Assembly (NCBI GenBank): GCA_000226015.1 | Contig: JH153334.1 | Coordinates: forward strand, 152,858 to 194,693 | Length of the DNA stretch: 41,836 nt | DNA from: Mnemiopsis leidyi | Taxonomy: Eukaryota > Ctenophora > Tentaculata > Lobata > Bolinopsidae | Reading direction: 5' to 3' | In this document: positions 20,701-30,500 of the stretch, piece after piece | Layout of the letters: each line of letters begins with the position of its first letter | Numbering within the stretch: the stretch's first letter is position 1 | The notes under the pieces: generated by a model | Told to the model about the DNA's origin: nothing | Seen by the model: only the letters and a program-made list of their open reading frames with translations | Databases searched by the model: none | Program-made: the position numbers and the translations under genes

Positions 20701-23103
20701 NNNNNNNNNNNNNNNNNNNNNNNNNNNNNNNNNNNNNNNNNNNNNNNNNNNNNNNNNNNNNNNNNNNNNNNNNNNNNNNNNNNNNNNNNNNNNNNNNNNN
20801 NNNNNNNNNNNNNNNNNNNNNNNNNNNNNNNNNNNNNNNNNNNNNNNNNNNNNNNNNNNNNNNNNNNNNNNNNNNNNNNNNNNNNNNNNNNNNNNNNNNN
20901 NNNNNNNNNNNNNTAGACCCTAGCTAGACGGAACGTATCGGATCACGTGTCGCAGCACATACCGCGGCATGTGCCGTCTAGTTAGGATCATGTTCCCCGG
21001 TACGTATCGCGGCATGTGCCGTTTAGTTAGGATCATGTTCCGCGACACGTGACACGGAACATGATGTGCCACCTGATCTCGACCTCATTTTCATTCAACT
21101 GTGGCATAAATTTAGGCTGACAAGATTTTGATTTGTTTCAGAAAATTGTTTTCAATAAAAAACGACGTTTACTGCATAATGTATGCGGTAAATGTAATGT
21201 TTGAGTTTGTCCAACTTTGTCGTCTCTCTTCTCCTGTGTCAAGGGTCGCCTCTTCCTTCGGTTTAGAAAAGGACCGGGGTAGACTGGGAAAGTTGAGGGT
21301 CTTCATTAGTGTCTCCGGACGGCTGGTCATCACTAGTTGTTTCTGGGAGCTGTAAGGGATCGACGTGGTCAGGTTCTATCTGTCTGTAGTCTCTGAAGCT
21401 TGGTTCAAGGTCTTCGTAAAACTACCACTCAAAAAGAAGTGTCCGGTCAGCTCCACTTTCGTTGGCCTAGCGTTTTGTGTACTCCCTCCACATCTTATTG
21501 TATCTCAACTGAGCCTGTAGGTTTTCAACGTCGTCTCTAAACTTTTTCATTGATGAGGAACCTCCTCAACAAGAGCAGCAGCAGGCTTCCTAGAAGCAGA
21601 GTTCGTGATTTTGGTAGGACTGGGAGCAATCACTGAAGGAGAAGGGGGATCTATGTAGAAGTCAGAGGTGCTCGTGAAACTTCAAACAACGTCATCACGT
21701 GATTCAGCATGGTGTGAGTGGATGTTACCAGAAATAAACGAACCATACCCCCAATCAGTCGCTAACAGGGTCTGTCGATAATTTGAGATCGAATGATCAC
21801 ACTAGAACACGTCATCTGTCAATCAGTACATCTTACCACGTCAGGACGAGGATTTGCCGCTGTAAGCTCGATGCATGATAGCTGAACGTCATCCGAACGA
21901 CTTCAGTGACATAGAAATTGAACCTAACAATGAAAAACGACATGCAAATCAACTTCTCCTGGGGCCTGTCAGAAGATGGACTCCTCCGAATGCTCGTACA
22001 GAGAAGAACATCATTGTCCAGCACATTATGGTAATCCTGGAAGAAACTTCTGCAGCTGATCCGGAGCAGTTTCTACTACGCAGACAGAAACGTTTCCTGA
22101 AGAGTTCAATCTCTTGGTAAACACTGCCAGCGCCCGGCACATGTACGACGACAAGTTTGTGAAGTTCTACAGAATATCCGCGGAAATCCTTGAGAAGATA
22201 TATCATTATCACTCCATCCTTTTCTGTTCTGTGACCGGCGACAATATCGAATCTGCAAAGAAGCTAACCCTCACCCGCAGATATTTAGCAACTGGAAACA
22301 ATTTCAATGCTCTGGCGAACCTGTTCAAAGTTGGACATTCTACCGTCAGAACCATCATCTGTGAGGTGGTCAAGTTCCCGTCGACGGAGGAGGATTTCTA
22401 CAAGCCTGATATTTGCTAAAAAAATATAATTCGTTGTTGCAACATTGCTACAAGTGCCGCGACACGTGATCCGATACGTGCCGTCTAGTTAGGGTCTTAA
22501 ATTTAGGTCATTTTTGTATTCAAAATTACTTCTATAAAATTGAAAATATCTGAATTCGAAGCACTTTACAGTTTTTTTAACAGCAGTGAGAATGGCGTGA
22601 AGGCTGTGTTTCCTACTGCCAGTCCGAGTGACGTAGTTGCGGTACAAGAAGTGTGTATCGCTGTCAGTGACAGAGCAGCTAAACTTGCTGCAGCTGGTAT
22701 GTCTTTTTTATAGCTACATCTAGCTGGTATGTCTTTTTTATAGCTACATCTAGCGACCGAGATAAACAAGCGGTCGCAATCAAAATTACTGTAGTAAGTA
22801 GTTTGAAATGACTCATTACTTTTGTTAACTTTTTGATTAGGTTCTATGGAGATAAGAAACCTTTTGGTATTCGTCAGTAACTAGTCTAAACAAGTCACAA
22901 CTTGCTCAGGTATTTACGCAATCTGGCTCAAGCGTGACAAAGACGAGTTTACGGTGGCTGTGGATGGTTCTGTTTTCCTAAAACATGCAACTTTCTCCAA
23001 GGTGATGAGATCAACTTTACAGGAGCTGGGTTGCTCTGTTTCTCTGGAGGTTGCTTCAGACGGATCTGGTCTAGGGTCTGCACTTATAGCTTCCATCGCT
23101 TAG
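17785..23103 (+). CDS. Single-domain hexokinase
   Basis: Phosphorylates hexoses with ATP, the first step of glycolysis, in the cytosol. Exons: 17785-17983, 18403-18566, 18765-18935, 19148-19324, 19476-19588, 19731-19886, 22587-22696, 22910-23103; phases agree, giving 427 aa, a little below the usual 450-490 for one hexokinase unit. Visible motifs: MIPTYI near residue 50; the phosphate-1 loop LDFGGSTFRV across exons 1-2; the sugar signature LGFTFSFPMQQ; ANDTAGT with the catalytic Asp; GVILGTGTNAAY; INMEWGNFG with the sugar-binding Glu; and the C-terminal adenosine motif SDGSGLGSA. The usual GGTNFR reads GGSTFR and DGSGKG reads DGSGLG, so kinetics may differ though the catalytic Asp is intact. 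Intron 6 (2.7 kb) holds an assembly gap and a Harbinger insertion, so a missed exon cannot be excluded. The ATG chosen is the first in frame. Confidence 0.92.
19989..20027. repeat. Perfect 18-bp hairpin with GAA loop
   Basis: Arm 19989-20006 (ATCTTGCCATTTGGGCCC), loop GAA 20007-20009, then the exact reverse complement at 20010-20027. It forms the outer edge of the repeat at 20014-20236, in hexokinase intron 6. The other copy of that repeat, near 23596, keeps only the inner half of the palindrome. Confidence 0.97.
20014..20236 (+). repeat. Dispersed repeat, copy 1 (inverted partner at 23377-23596)
   Basis: Shared landmarks in order: TGGCAAGATTGTTTTGAT, TTTTGTGCACGTGCACAAAA, GGGTTGGCGATCGACAGCG, TCCGTACG, CTTTATCAAACTTA, TATAGGTTTTAACTGCC, GGCCGCAG. 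All recur in inverted order near 23377-23596. This copy contains a CGTA microsatellite. Confidence 0.9.
20121..20147. repeat. (CGTA)n microsatellite
   Basis: Nearly seven copies of the self-complementary tetramer CGTA. The inverted partner copy at 23377-23596 has no such expansion, so it arose within this copy. Confidence 0.95.
20512..20913. other. Assembly gap (402 N)
   Basis: A run of N within hexokinase intron 6, ending directly at the left edge of the PIF/Harbinger element. Any open frame read across it is an artefact. Confidence 1.
21250..21660 (-). pseudogene. Relic of a Harbinger accessory (Myb/MADF-like) protein
   Basis: On the minus strand a Pro/Ser-rich stretch (YIDPPSPSVIAPSPTKI) leads into KKFRDDVENLQAQLRYNKMW after a frame break, then an acidic Ser/Thr/Asp-rich tail with stops. 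A Ser/Pro-rich linker and coiled tail are typical after the DNA-binding domain of the second Harbinger protein. The DNA-binding domain itself is not recognisable here. The assignment depends mainly on its position inside the element. Confidence 0.4.
22075..22419 (+). pseudogene. HARBI1-like transposase, N-terminal fragment
   Basis: The plus strand encodes FPEEFNLLV, then DDKFVKFYRISAEILEKI and, in the same frame, TRRYLATGNNFNALANLF followed by KVGHSTVRTIICEV. This is the helix-turn-helix region at the start of PIF/Harbinger transposases ('RFLATG..F..LA..FRVGHST'). It stops at 22417-22419, before any DDE catalytic residues, so the copy is non-autonomous. The first codons lie in a different frame from the longer open stretch upstream (21875-22120). 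Confidence 0.72.
22692..22754 (+). repeat. 30-bp tandem duplication spanning the hexokinase exon 7 donor
   Basis: The unit AGCTGGTATGTCTTTTTTAT plus AGCTACATCT occurs twice. The exon 7 donor (G|GTATGT at 22697) is in the first copy, with an identical GTATGT 30 nt downstream in the second. Using the second donor would add an in-frame TAG within six codons. Confidence 0.95.
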
Positions 23104-23376
23104 ATTTGTTGCGTTGAAGGACAGAAACGAACTGTTTAACAACTTATTATAACCAGATTGAAGTGTGCTTTAAGTTAAACAAGAATTGCGGCTGTTTTCA
23201 TTGTGTTAGTATCGTATTACAAAATACAGTCATCTCTCGATATGTCATCTGTCATTCGAATAATTTACTTAGATTCAAAAGAATTTTGATCGTATGTCTT
23301 GTTTGATCCAACATCTTATTGCAATTGTTGCGATTAGAAAAGTAATGGAGCGAATTGTGTAAAAATTGCATAATGT

Positions 23377-23596
23377 GAAGCACATTCTGCGGCCTGAGGC
23401 AGTTAAAACCTATAATCATATTTCTATTCATAATTAAGTTTGATAAAGAAGCCACGCGTGGACGGACGTAGCCCGTAGGTACGGACAGTTTTTGAGCTAA
23501 CTTTCCGAAATATCCCGATTTGCGCTGTCGATCGCCAACCCTTGTTTTATAATTTTGTGCACGTGCACAAAACGAATCAAAACAATCTTGCCATTT
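23377..23596 (-). repeat. Dispersed repeat, copy 2 (inverted partner of 20014-20236)
   Basis: Reverse-complement relationship with 20014-20236 over its whole length, including the GTGCACGTGCAC palindrome and CGCTGTCGATCGCCAACC. It lies about 270 bp after the hexokinase stop, so the two copies bracket exons 7 and 8. Confidence 0.9.
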
Positions 23597-24003
23597 GCCA
23601 TACTGGAAAAAATGTTTTATACGGGACTAAATGTTTTATACTTTACTTTAAAATCTGTGATTTTTGCTAAAGCGTTCTACTGTTGTGTTTAAATGAAATT
23701 ATTGAGATGTAACCGTAAATCTTAAGTACTGTACGTTAAAACTGAAAATATGAAACTCTAGCAGATTCATAAATGCAATTTGCAATAAGAATGTGTAACT
23801 TGATCTTGAATTACTCATACAAATGCTAGATATACTATCTAGTTCATAAGGCTTGTGAATCAATCTATTTCATGCCGTCACAGTTTTGTCACACATTCTC
23901 CGATCGGCCTAGTACTTTACTGTGGTATATTATTCTGTAACTAAAGTTTATCTAATGTTTATCCGTGAACTCTTGAAAATGTATTAAATTTTTTCCATCT
24001 CTT

Positions 24004-24026
24004 CTTTTTTGCCGAAGGCAAAAAAG
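24004..24026. repeat. 10-bp hairpin with GAA loop
   Basis: CTTTTTTGCC-GAA-GGCAAAAAAG is perfectly self-complementary around a GAA loop, like the hairpin at 19989-20027. It could mark the edge of a repeat or act as a transcript 3'-end structure; nothing decides between them. Confidence 0.9.
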
Positions 24027-24333
24027 TAAAGTAGATGGTTTAAAGTGGTCGGATTTTGGGGTGGGGTGGGTAGGTAGATACATTTGGTGGATGTCGGCGT
24101 GACAAAGGCTTTCATGTATAACACTCCGCAAGACGTCTGTAACCAAGTTAACGTCAAACGAGCTATTGGGCTGCTCCTACGTAAAATAATTCAAATGACG
24201 TAAAGGATGAAATTGTAAATACGTGACGCGCGGCGCACATTGCACAGAATGTACATTGTACTAGAGTCATGTCCATAGGTTTGTACTTTGTATGGCTGGA
24301 TTCGAGTTACTAAATCTGGTAGCAAGCTGGCGG

Positions 24334-24345
24334 AAGATGGCGGAC
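24334..24345 (+). promoter_or_regulatory. YY1-type promoter motif (AAGATGGCGGAC)
   Basis: AAGATGGCGG matches the YY1 consensus common just downstream of start sites in TATA-less animal promoters. It lies about 200 nt before the candidate first exon of the F-box gene, in a locally G+C-richer stretch. The function is inferred from position only. Confidence 0.4.
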
Positions 24346-24545
24346 AGCTATATATTGGCGGGCATTAGCGGAGGCCTGCCTTATAACATAGTAGGTGGCT
24401 AGCGGTAATAGTATAGTGGCGAGCTAGTAAAAAATAGCGGAAAATTAACAATATTGGTGTCCGCAGTCCGTGTACATTGTTGTCAGTTTGTGTAAAACTT
24501 TACGACTAAACACTTGGAAACGATTTAACGAATAATTACTACCTG

Positions 24546-26137
24546 ATGTACTGGACAAAAGATATGGCACCGCGCCGTACAGTAAGCGTATAATTTACAA
24601 ATTTCAACAACAGGAAATAAGTCAACAAAACAGGACGTAACTAAGCCCACGACAGTCAGTCGCCCACGTTTACTTTATCATACAGTAGAGCTTAAGGAAC
24701 GTACAGCACTCAGCAGAGTTCTTGACGCAATATCGCTGCCATTAAGTCTGTGTGCGTTCTGATCATTCAGTTTCACCTAGACTTCGTAGCGTCGTCGGTC
24801 GACTGTCGTTCAGGGTCAACGCTCGCGCTTGGTAATATGTTAACCATTAACAGTCGAAACGCTATAGTTTCTAGTTAACTCTCAGTTAGCCCTTACTCTT
24901 ACTTCATATCGGTATCTACAATAACTATAGATAGTAGTTTACGTTTACAATAACTGCAACTTCGTAGTGAATACATGTCATCATTCATCACCCCTACATA
25001 TAGTTTACGATGACTGCAACTTTATAGCAGTATTAATTCTAAAAGAGAGATGGAAATCTAGCGTCCGACTGATACCGGGCACAATTCTTTTTATGAATAA
25101 ATTTACTTGAAATTCCTTTAATTTTTAGATTTTTGATGATCATTTTTACCTATCAGAGTGGTGTCTAATATAGTGGTGTCTCATAAACGTCAATTCAGTA
25201 TTTGCAATTTAATTTAATGTTTTCAATAACTACGATTATGAATAATGAAATATTTGCAAGTTTGTTGAGACCAAACTAAGCGGGCGAAATTCTTGTTATG
25301 AATCAATTTACTTAAAATTCGTTTGATTTTCAGATTTTTAATGATCATTTTTACCTATTATAGTGGTGTCTTATAAACGTCAATTCAGTATTTGCGATTA
25401 AATTTAAAGATTTTATAACTACGATTATGAATAATCAAATATTTGCATGTTTTGTTTGTGAACACTGAAACGTTTATCACTTTTCTGTTTCACATGACAA
25501 TTAGAGAATATAAATGCGTCTTAGCAAACTGTATGGATCAAATAACACCAGTAAAACTTGCTCACTAAATCCTAGTGTCACTGTAGATTAAAAAACGGAA
25601 TTCATCTCATCTCAATGATTCATATGAGCAAAAATATGTTCACTTTTAAAGGATGAATTATTATTATTCAAAATATGTTGAATAATCTTATGAGTTATGA
25701 AAGTTGTGATTCAAAAGAATTTTTAATAAATCGTCAAACGGAGTTATATGTTAGATGGGTAGCCTCATCCTTTCTTTTCATTTCTTCAGAAGGATGTAAT
25801 GCTAACAAAGGAAAAGTATAATCCTATCACCCAAGAAGAGTGGATAGATTCCTACTTCAAATACTCGCCCAGATATCCGCTACCGCCCCACCTTCAACTC
25901 GACCCCTCCCTCCCTTCTCTCCACTCCCTTCCTGACGAATGTCTTGACCTGATCTTCTCCCACCTCTCCTTCGAGGAGTTGGTCCGGGTCTGTGTCGTCT
26001 GTAAGAGGTGGTACAATGGCTGTTTGTTTGCCTTCTCACGACGTGGCGACAGATTGTTCATGTTCATGATAATGAAGTACATGAACACCACGTACTTTTC
26101 TGGGCCACGAAGAAACAGGGCTGTCACTGTGGGATAA
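24546..26137 (+). CDS. Small F-box protein
   Basis: F-box proteins link substrates to SKP1-cullin-RING ubiquitin ligases. The supported part is 25789-26137: after TTTCTTCAG an open frame runs to TAA, with an F-box at about residues 50-85 (LPDECLDLIFSHLSFEEL, then VCVVCKRWYNGCL). Before it is a proline-rich segment; after it a basic region and the end, with no LRR, WD40 or other substrate domain. A possible first exon, 24546-24581 (MYWTKDMAPRRT, donor GTAAGCG), joins in phase to 25789, giving about 127 aa. Without it, translation would begin at 25799 (112 aa). The short C-terminus may mean missing downstream exons. The F-box is clear, the gene model is not, and I do not recognise the subfamily. 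Confidence 0.6.
25078..25455 (+). repeat. About 205-bp tandem duplication
   Basis: Two diverged head-to-tail copies starting near 25078 and 25283. Each contains ATTTTTACCTATYA, AGTGGTGTCT, ATAAACGTCAATTCAGTATT and AACTACGATTATGAATAAT. It lies in the presumed F-box gene intron. Confidence 0.88.
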
Positions 26138-26939
26138 AAAGAATTTCCAGCTTTTTCAAATCTTGACGAAGAATAGAAGTAATGTGGGACGTGAGATGGT
26201 CGGATAAGACAATTTCGATACGCAGTACTCAGTAGTTATTTATTACACTAGTAAGGAAAGCAGCCAAAAGGGGTTTGGTTTACGCTTAGAAAATCGCTGG
26301 TAGATCCTAAGGAAATGTATGGGAATTAGCTTACAATATTTGAAATAGACATAATTGTTTTGAATAACTGGGTGGCAAAATACCACGGGTAAAATGTACA
26401 TAGTGTAAATCAATCATTAGTTTTGTTTTATAATGTAAGTTAACTGTTGCATGTTTTGACAAAGATTCAGTAATTAAGCTTATAAAGGTGGGAGGATGTC
26501 ATTTTTCACGTGACAGCTTATCTCGACACAGATTCCTGAGTTATCTTACCTATTAGTGGTGTATTACTGTCTATATAGCAGTGATTATAGCAGGAAACGT
26601 AGAACCAAAGTCTGTCATGTGATTTCAGTTAAGTGGATCCTCCGCCGATTAGCTCGATCATATAATTTATTGTAAGTAAAAAACTTGTTGTAACTGTAAC
26701 ATATACTACTATGTTACAATTACCTACTTTATTGGTGATATTTATTTGGGTGATAACAATGCCTGTTAATATTTGAAAGGCCGCGCCAGTTTATGTAAGA
26801 TTCTAACCTCAATTTAATGTTGTATTTAGTTTGATTTTTTTGTCGATTTATTATCTGTTTTTTTTCTATAAACACGACATTTAATACATGCATTTCGGTA
26901 ATTTGATTATTTGCACTGGCCACAGACATAACTTCGTGC

Positions 26940-26987
26940 AAGAGGCTTTATAAGAGGCTTTATAAGAGGGTTTATAAGAAGGTTTAT
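26940..26987. repeat. 12-bp minisatellite
   Basis: Four copies of AAGAGGCTTTAT with minor changes in the last two. Confidence 0.93.
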
Positions 26988-27157
26988 GTATAACCATGAA
27001 GAAGAATCATGCGGTTCATTCTTTCAAATAATGTATGTGGCATTATCATGGGACTCGAAATAGGGCAATCTACGAGTTTTTTTTATGAAAAGGGCCATAA
27101 GTACTTTTTTTAAGAAGTTAGACACCGTCCTCAAATATATGAATCTGTTAAATACCT

Positions 27158-27264
27158 GTCATCTTCTAGCTCAATAGATGTATTTAATTTGTCGTGTTCA
27201 GATATTTCAAACACAATATTTTTAAGACAACAAATTAAATACACTTATTGAGCCATAAGATGCC
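27158..27264. repeat. Long imperfect hairpin
   Basis: The left arm (GTCATCTT, GCTCAATA, TGTATTTAATTTGT at about 27158-27194) pairs with the right arm (ACAAATTAAATACA, TATTGAGC, AAGATGCC at about 27225-27264) around a loop of about 30 nt. Only a few bases in nearly 38 are mismatched. It could be a MITE or a small-RNA precursor. It lies about 260 bp before the HMGCR start. Confidence 0.85.
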
Positions 27265-27476
27265 AGGCGCTATACCCATTGAGGGATGACATTATCATAT
27301 GTAAGAACGGCCAAAAATTTATGAGTTTAATACTGTAGGGTATCATATTTATTATTGAGCATATTAAGTGTGTATGTGATTTTATCATCAGCATCGCATA
27401 TTACAGTTTAAGTGTAATATTGAAATTCACCCAACACATCTTTGTATGATCATTTATCAAGTTACATATGTAGTTT

Positions 27477-27487
27477 TATATAAATAG
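27477..27487 (+). promoter_or_regulatory. TATA box of HMGCR
   Basis: TATATAAATAG, 42 nt before the first in-frame ATG at 27529. Transcription would start near 27508, leaving a leader of about 20 nt. An in-frame TAA also precedes the ATG. Both make an upstream exon encoding a membrane domain unlikely. Confidence 0.55.
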
Positions 27488-27528
27488 AATGTTAATCTGG
27501 GTGTTAAGTATTTCGCGACTTTAATCCG

Positions 27529-30500
27529 ATGAATCTGAAAGTTCTCTGCTATAAGTTCACCACTTCAAAAGTTAAGATATCAATAAAATCAGACATGGCA
27601 AAGTTGCTAGACCAAACAGACGAAGAGATCCTGTCTCAACTCCGCTCGGGAAAACTGAAACACTATGCGCTGGAGCGGGAACTTGACCCTGCCCGTGCGG
27701 TACAACTTCGCAAACAGTTCCTGTTAGCAGACTATCCTGATCAGATCAGAGATACTATCCCTCATCAACATTACCCAAACTACGACATAGCTACACGAAG
27801 CTGTTGTGAGAGTGTCATTGGCTATGTTCCTGTTCCGCTTGGCTTGGCAGGACCACTTGTTATCAATGGTGCAGAGTTTGCCGTTCCCATAGCAACTACG
27901 GAGGGTGCACTGGTGGCTAGCTTGTCTCGAGGGTGCAGGGCGGTCAGAGAAAGGTGCTAGATCTTTTCCTTGTTAGTATTTTCTTGTACTTTTTACTACA
28001 CTTTCCTTGTTAGTATTTTCTTGTACTTTTTACTACATTTTCCTTGTTAGTATTTTCTTGTATTTTTTACTACATTTTCCAAGTTTTCTTATTTCTTCCT
28101 CTTATTTATCATTCAATAAGATGTTATGTGATAGTATTTGACTGTTGCTATTAGCTGTAAAGGAAGGTGATTGAATGTGTAGACCCGGACATGTGTAAAA
28201 AAACCTACATCTACAATTTTTTCAGCGGTGGGATAGAAAGTACACAAACATACTTTGGCATGACACGAGCACCACTTGTAAAATTCAGCTGTGGTAAAGC
28301 AGCTAAGCGTGCAGCGGATTGGATCGCAGTTCCAGATAACTTAGAGAAACTAAGATCGCATTTTGAGAGCACCAGCAGATATGCAAAGTTGAAGTCCATC
28401 TCACCAAAACAGGCGGGAAAACTGTTATTTCTGAGAGTAGTAGCTGCAACTGGAGATGCCATGGGGATGAATATGATTAGTAAGGGCTGTGAGAAGATGC
28501 TACAATTCCTCAAGACGGTCGATATTTTTAGCGAGATGATCGTTCTAAGTCTAAGTGGTAAGTTGTTTGGAAGATTTTACGATTATTTGCTCACGTTTTT
28601 AATGACGTGCTTTTAAACATATCACCTCATTTCCGTAAGTGGTAACGGTTCGATAAAGCATATCGTTAAAGCGTAGTGATTAAGCATATCGATAGTATAA
28701 AATCTTTGAAAATCAAAATTTCTAATTCAGCAATATCACACGGCTCTAGGTAACTACTGTGTGGATAAAAAACCGTCAGCGATGAACTGGATAAACAACA
28801 GGGGTTACAGCGTTTCCTGTGACATCACATTAAGGTGTGACGTCATCAAATCAGTCCTCAAAACTTCGGCTGGAGCACTCGCTGAACTGAACTCTTCTAA
28901 AAACTATGTCGGATCGAGTTTGGCTGGCTGCATAGGTTTGTAAGATATTTAGAATCTAAAAGTTCGAGTTTGAGTTTCAAACTTTAACTGATTTGCCGAA
29001 AATTCTGTACGATACATCTAGTAACCTCAACACTCTTAGGGGGAAATAACGCTCATGCCAATAACATTGTGTCTGGAATATTCCTTGCTACCGGACAAGA
29101 CATAGCCCAAGCAGGAACTAGCTCCATGACATTGGTCACTATGGAATGTTTAGAACAAAGAGATTTGTATGTCAGTGTTACCATGCCTTGTATAGAGGTA
29201 AGTGTACATTGTATTGTTTGCCTCTGACAGTATAATTGGGAAGCTCAAGGCACTGACTTGGACGATAATAAATGATTACCAATGAAATCAAGGAAATTAA
29301 TGAAATCGTGGTGATCTAACCAATCCCTGATTAGGAAGTAAAATGTAATGTAGATTTCGTAATGACTTGTTTCGCTGATGATTTATTAAGTGTTTTGTTC
29401 TGTCAAACGTAGATGTTGCCATGGTGACTGACGAGCACTATGCTTTGTGGAATAATGTTCTCAACGATGTCTAGATAGTGGCATGTTAAGTTGTGTGTAA
29501 CATTCAAGTCTGAACAGTGAGAGAGAGGATGTTAGTTTAACATTGTTAACAATGTTAGCTTAACATTGTTGTTTGCTGTTCAGGTGGGAACAGTAGGGGG
29601 TGGAACCTCATTACCAGCTCAGAAAAACAACTTAAAACTTCTCTCGAACAACCCTGACATACAGATTAATGCAGCTCTACTAGCTCAGGTATTTTTTGTT
29701 AAGCTGACTAAACACATTTTTAGTACTTTGCAAGGACCGTTTTGAAAGTAACCCTTGGAAATTGGAATTCCATTTACGATTTATTTTGACGCATTCCTGT
29801 CCTTAAAAACTTCGAAGTGATCCACAATTTATAACGTATGTGTTTGGTAGTAATACTTGATATGATAAAACTTAAGGACAATTAAATAAAGTTATTATAC
29901 AATGTAACTATGTACATAAAAATTTGTGTAAAATTGGTGAACAGTAATCCGCCAACAGTGATCCGCCATTTTAGTCTTATTGAAATCTGACACCATGGAA
30001 AAAATTTACCTCCTCACCACGGAGTTGACGGAAACCAGATCTTTGCTACCTGTGTCGGCTTACTAGGGTCGCTTTGTTGCGTTAACCATGGCTTTAATAG
30101 TTTCGAAAAGTTCTACTGAAGTTACAGAGAATTGAGAAACATTATCAATTTGATATTTAGCGTCAGAAAAAAAACTTATCTATCACTCTGCCAAGTATTC
30201 AAGTATACCCTTTACTTGTACAAAATTTTTGAAATTTTCTATGCTATTCTATTGATCATGTTTCAACATCCCAAATGTATTATATACTATCTTAATAATT
30301 TGTAGTAGCAACGGATCGCTTTAAGTCTCATAACAGTCCTGTTTTGAATGTTTCTTTTCTCTGTATGACTAAGAAATACAATCTTTTAGGGAACTTTTAG
30401 TCGAAATAATTTCGAGCAGACACGTTCGTTTTTATTCTCAATATTAATGTATTTAAATTTTAGTGTTAAATAAGTTAAAAATAGTTTGAAAATAGTTTTA

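Larger units (their letters stand above)
20916..22496 (+). mobile_element. PIF/Harbinger DNA transposon, degenerate
   Basis: Terminal inverted repeats of about 43 bp with three mismatches: GACCCTAGCTAGACGG... on the left and its complement ending in CCGTCTAGTTAGGGTC on the right. The right flank is TTA, and the left flank shows TA after the N run, consistent with the 3-bp TWA target duplication of this superfamily. Sub-terminal repeats with GCGGCATGTGCCG and TTAGGATCATGTTCC lie at 20960-21065. Inside are a plus-strand transposase N-terminal relic and a minus-strand relic of a probable accessory protein. It sits in hexokinase intron 6 in the gene's orientation. At about 1.6 kb it is too short for both full proteins. 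Confidence 0.85.
23104..24333. other. Hexokinase 3' flank and intergenic region
   Basis: No supported gene. It contains the second copy of the dispersed inverted repeat (23377-23596), A+T-rich sequence, and a small perfect hairpin at 24004-24026. No canonical AATAAA lies near the hexokinase stop. Short minus-strand frames here show no recognisable domain. Confidence 0.5.
26138..27476. other. Intergenic region between the F-box gene and HMGCR
   Basis: No supported gene. It holds a 12-bp minisatellite (26940-26987) and a long imperfect hairpin (27158-27264). The 70-codon minus frame at 26729-26941 shows no domain. Confidence 0.5.

Noticed and set aside
20460..20927. Open frame running through the N block
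   Set aside because: Translation of undetermined bases; no evidence of coding.
24984..24996. Sterol-regulatory-element-like ATCACCCCTAC
   Set aside because: It resembles SRE-1 but is not exact, lies inside the F-box gene intron 2.5 kb from HMGCR, and a single 10-mer match is expected by chance.
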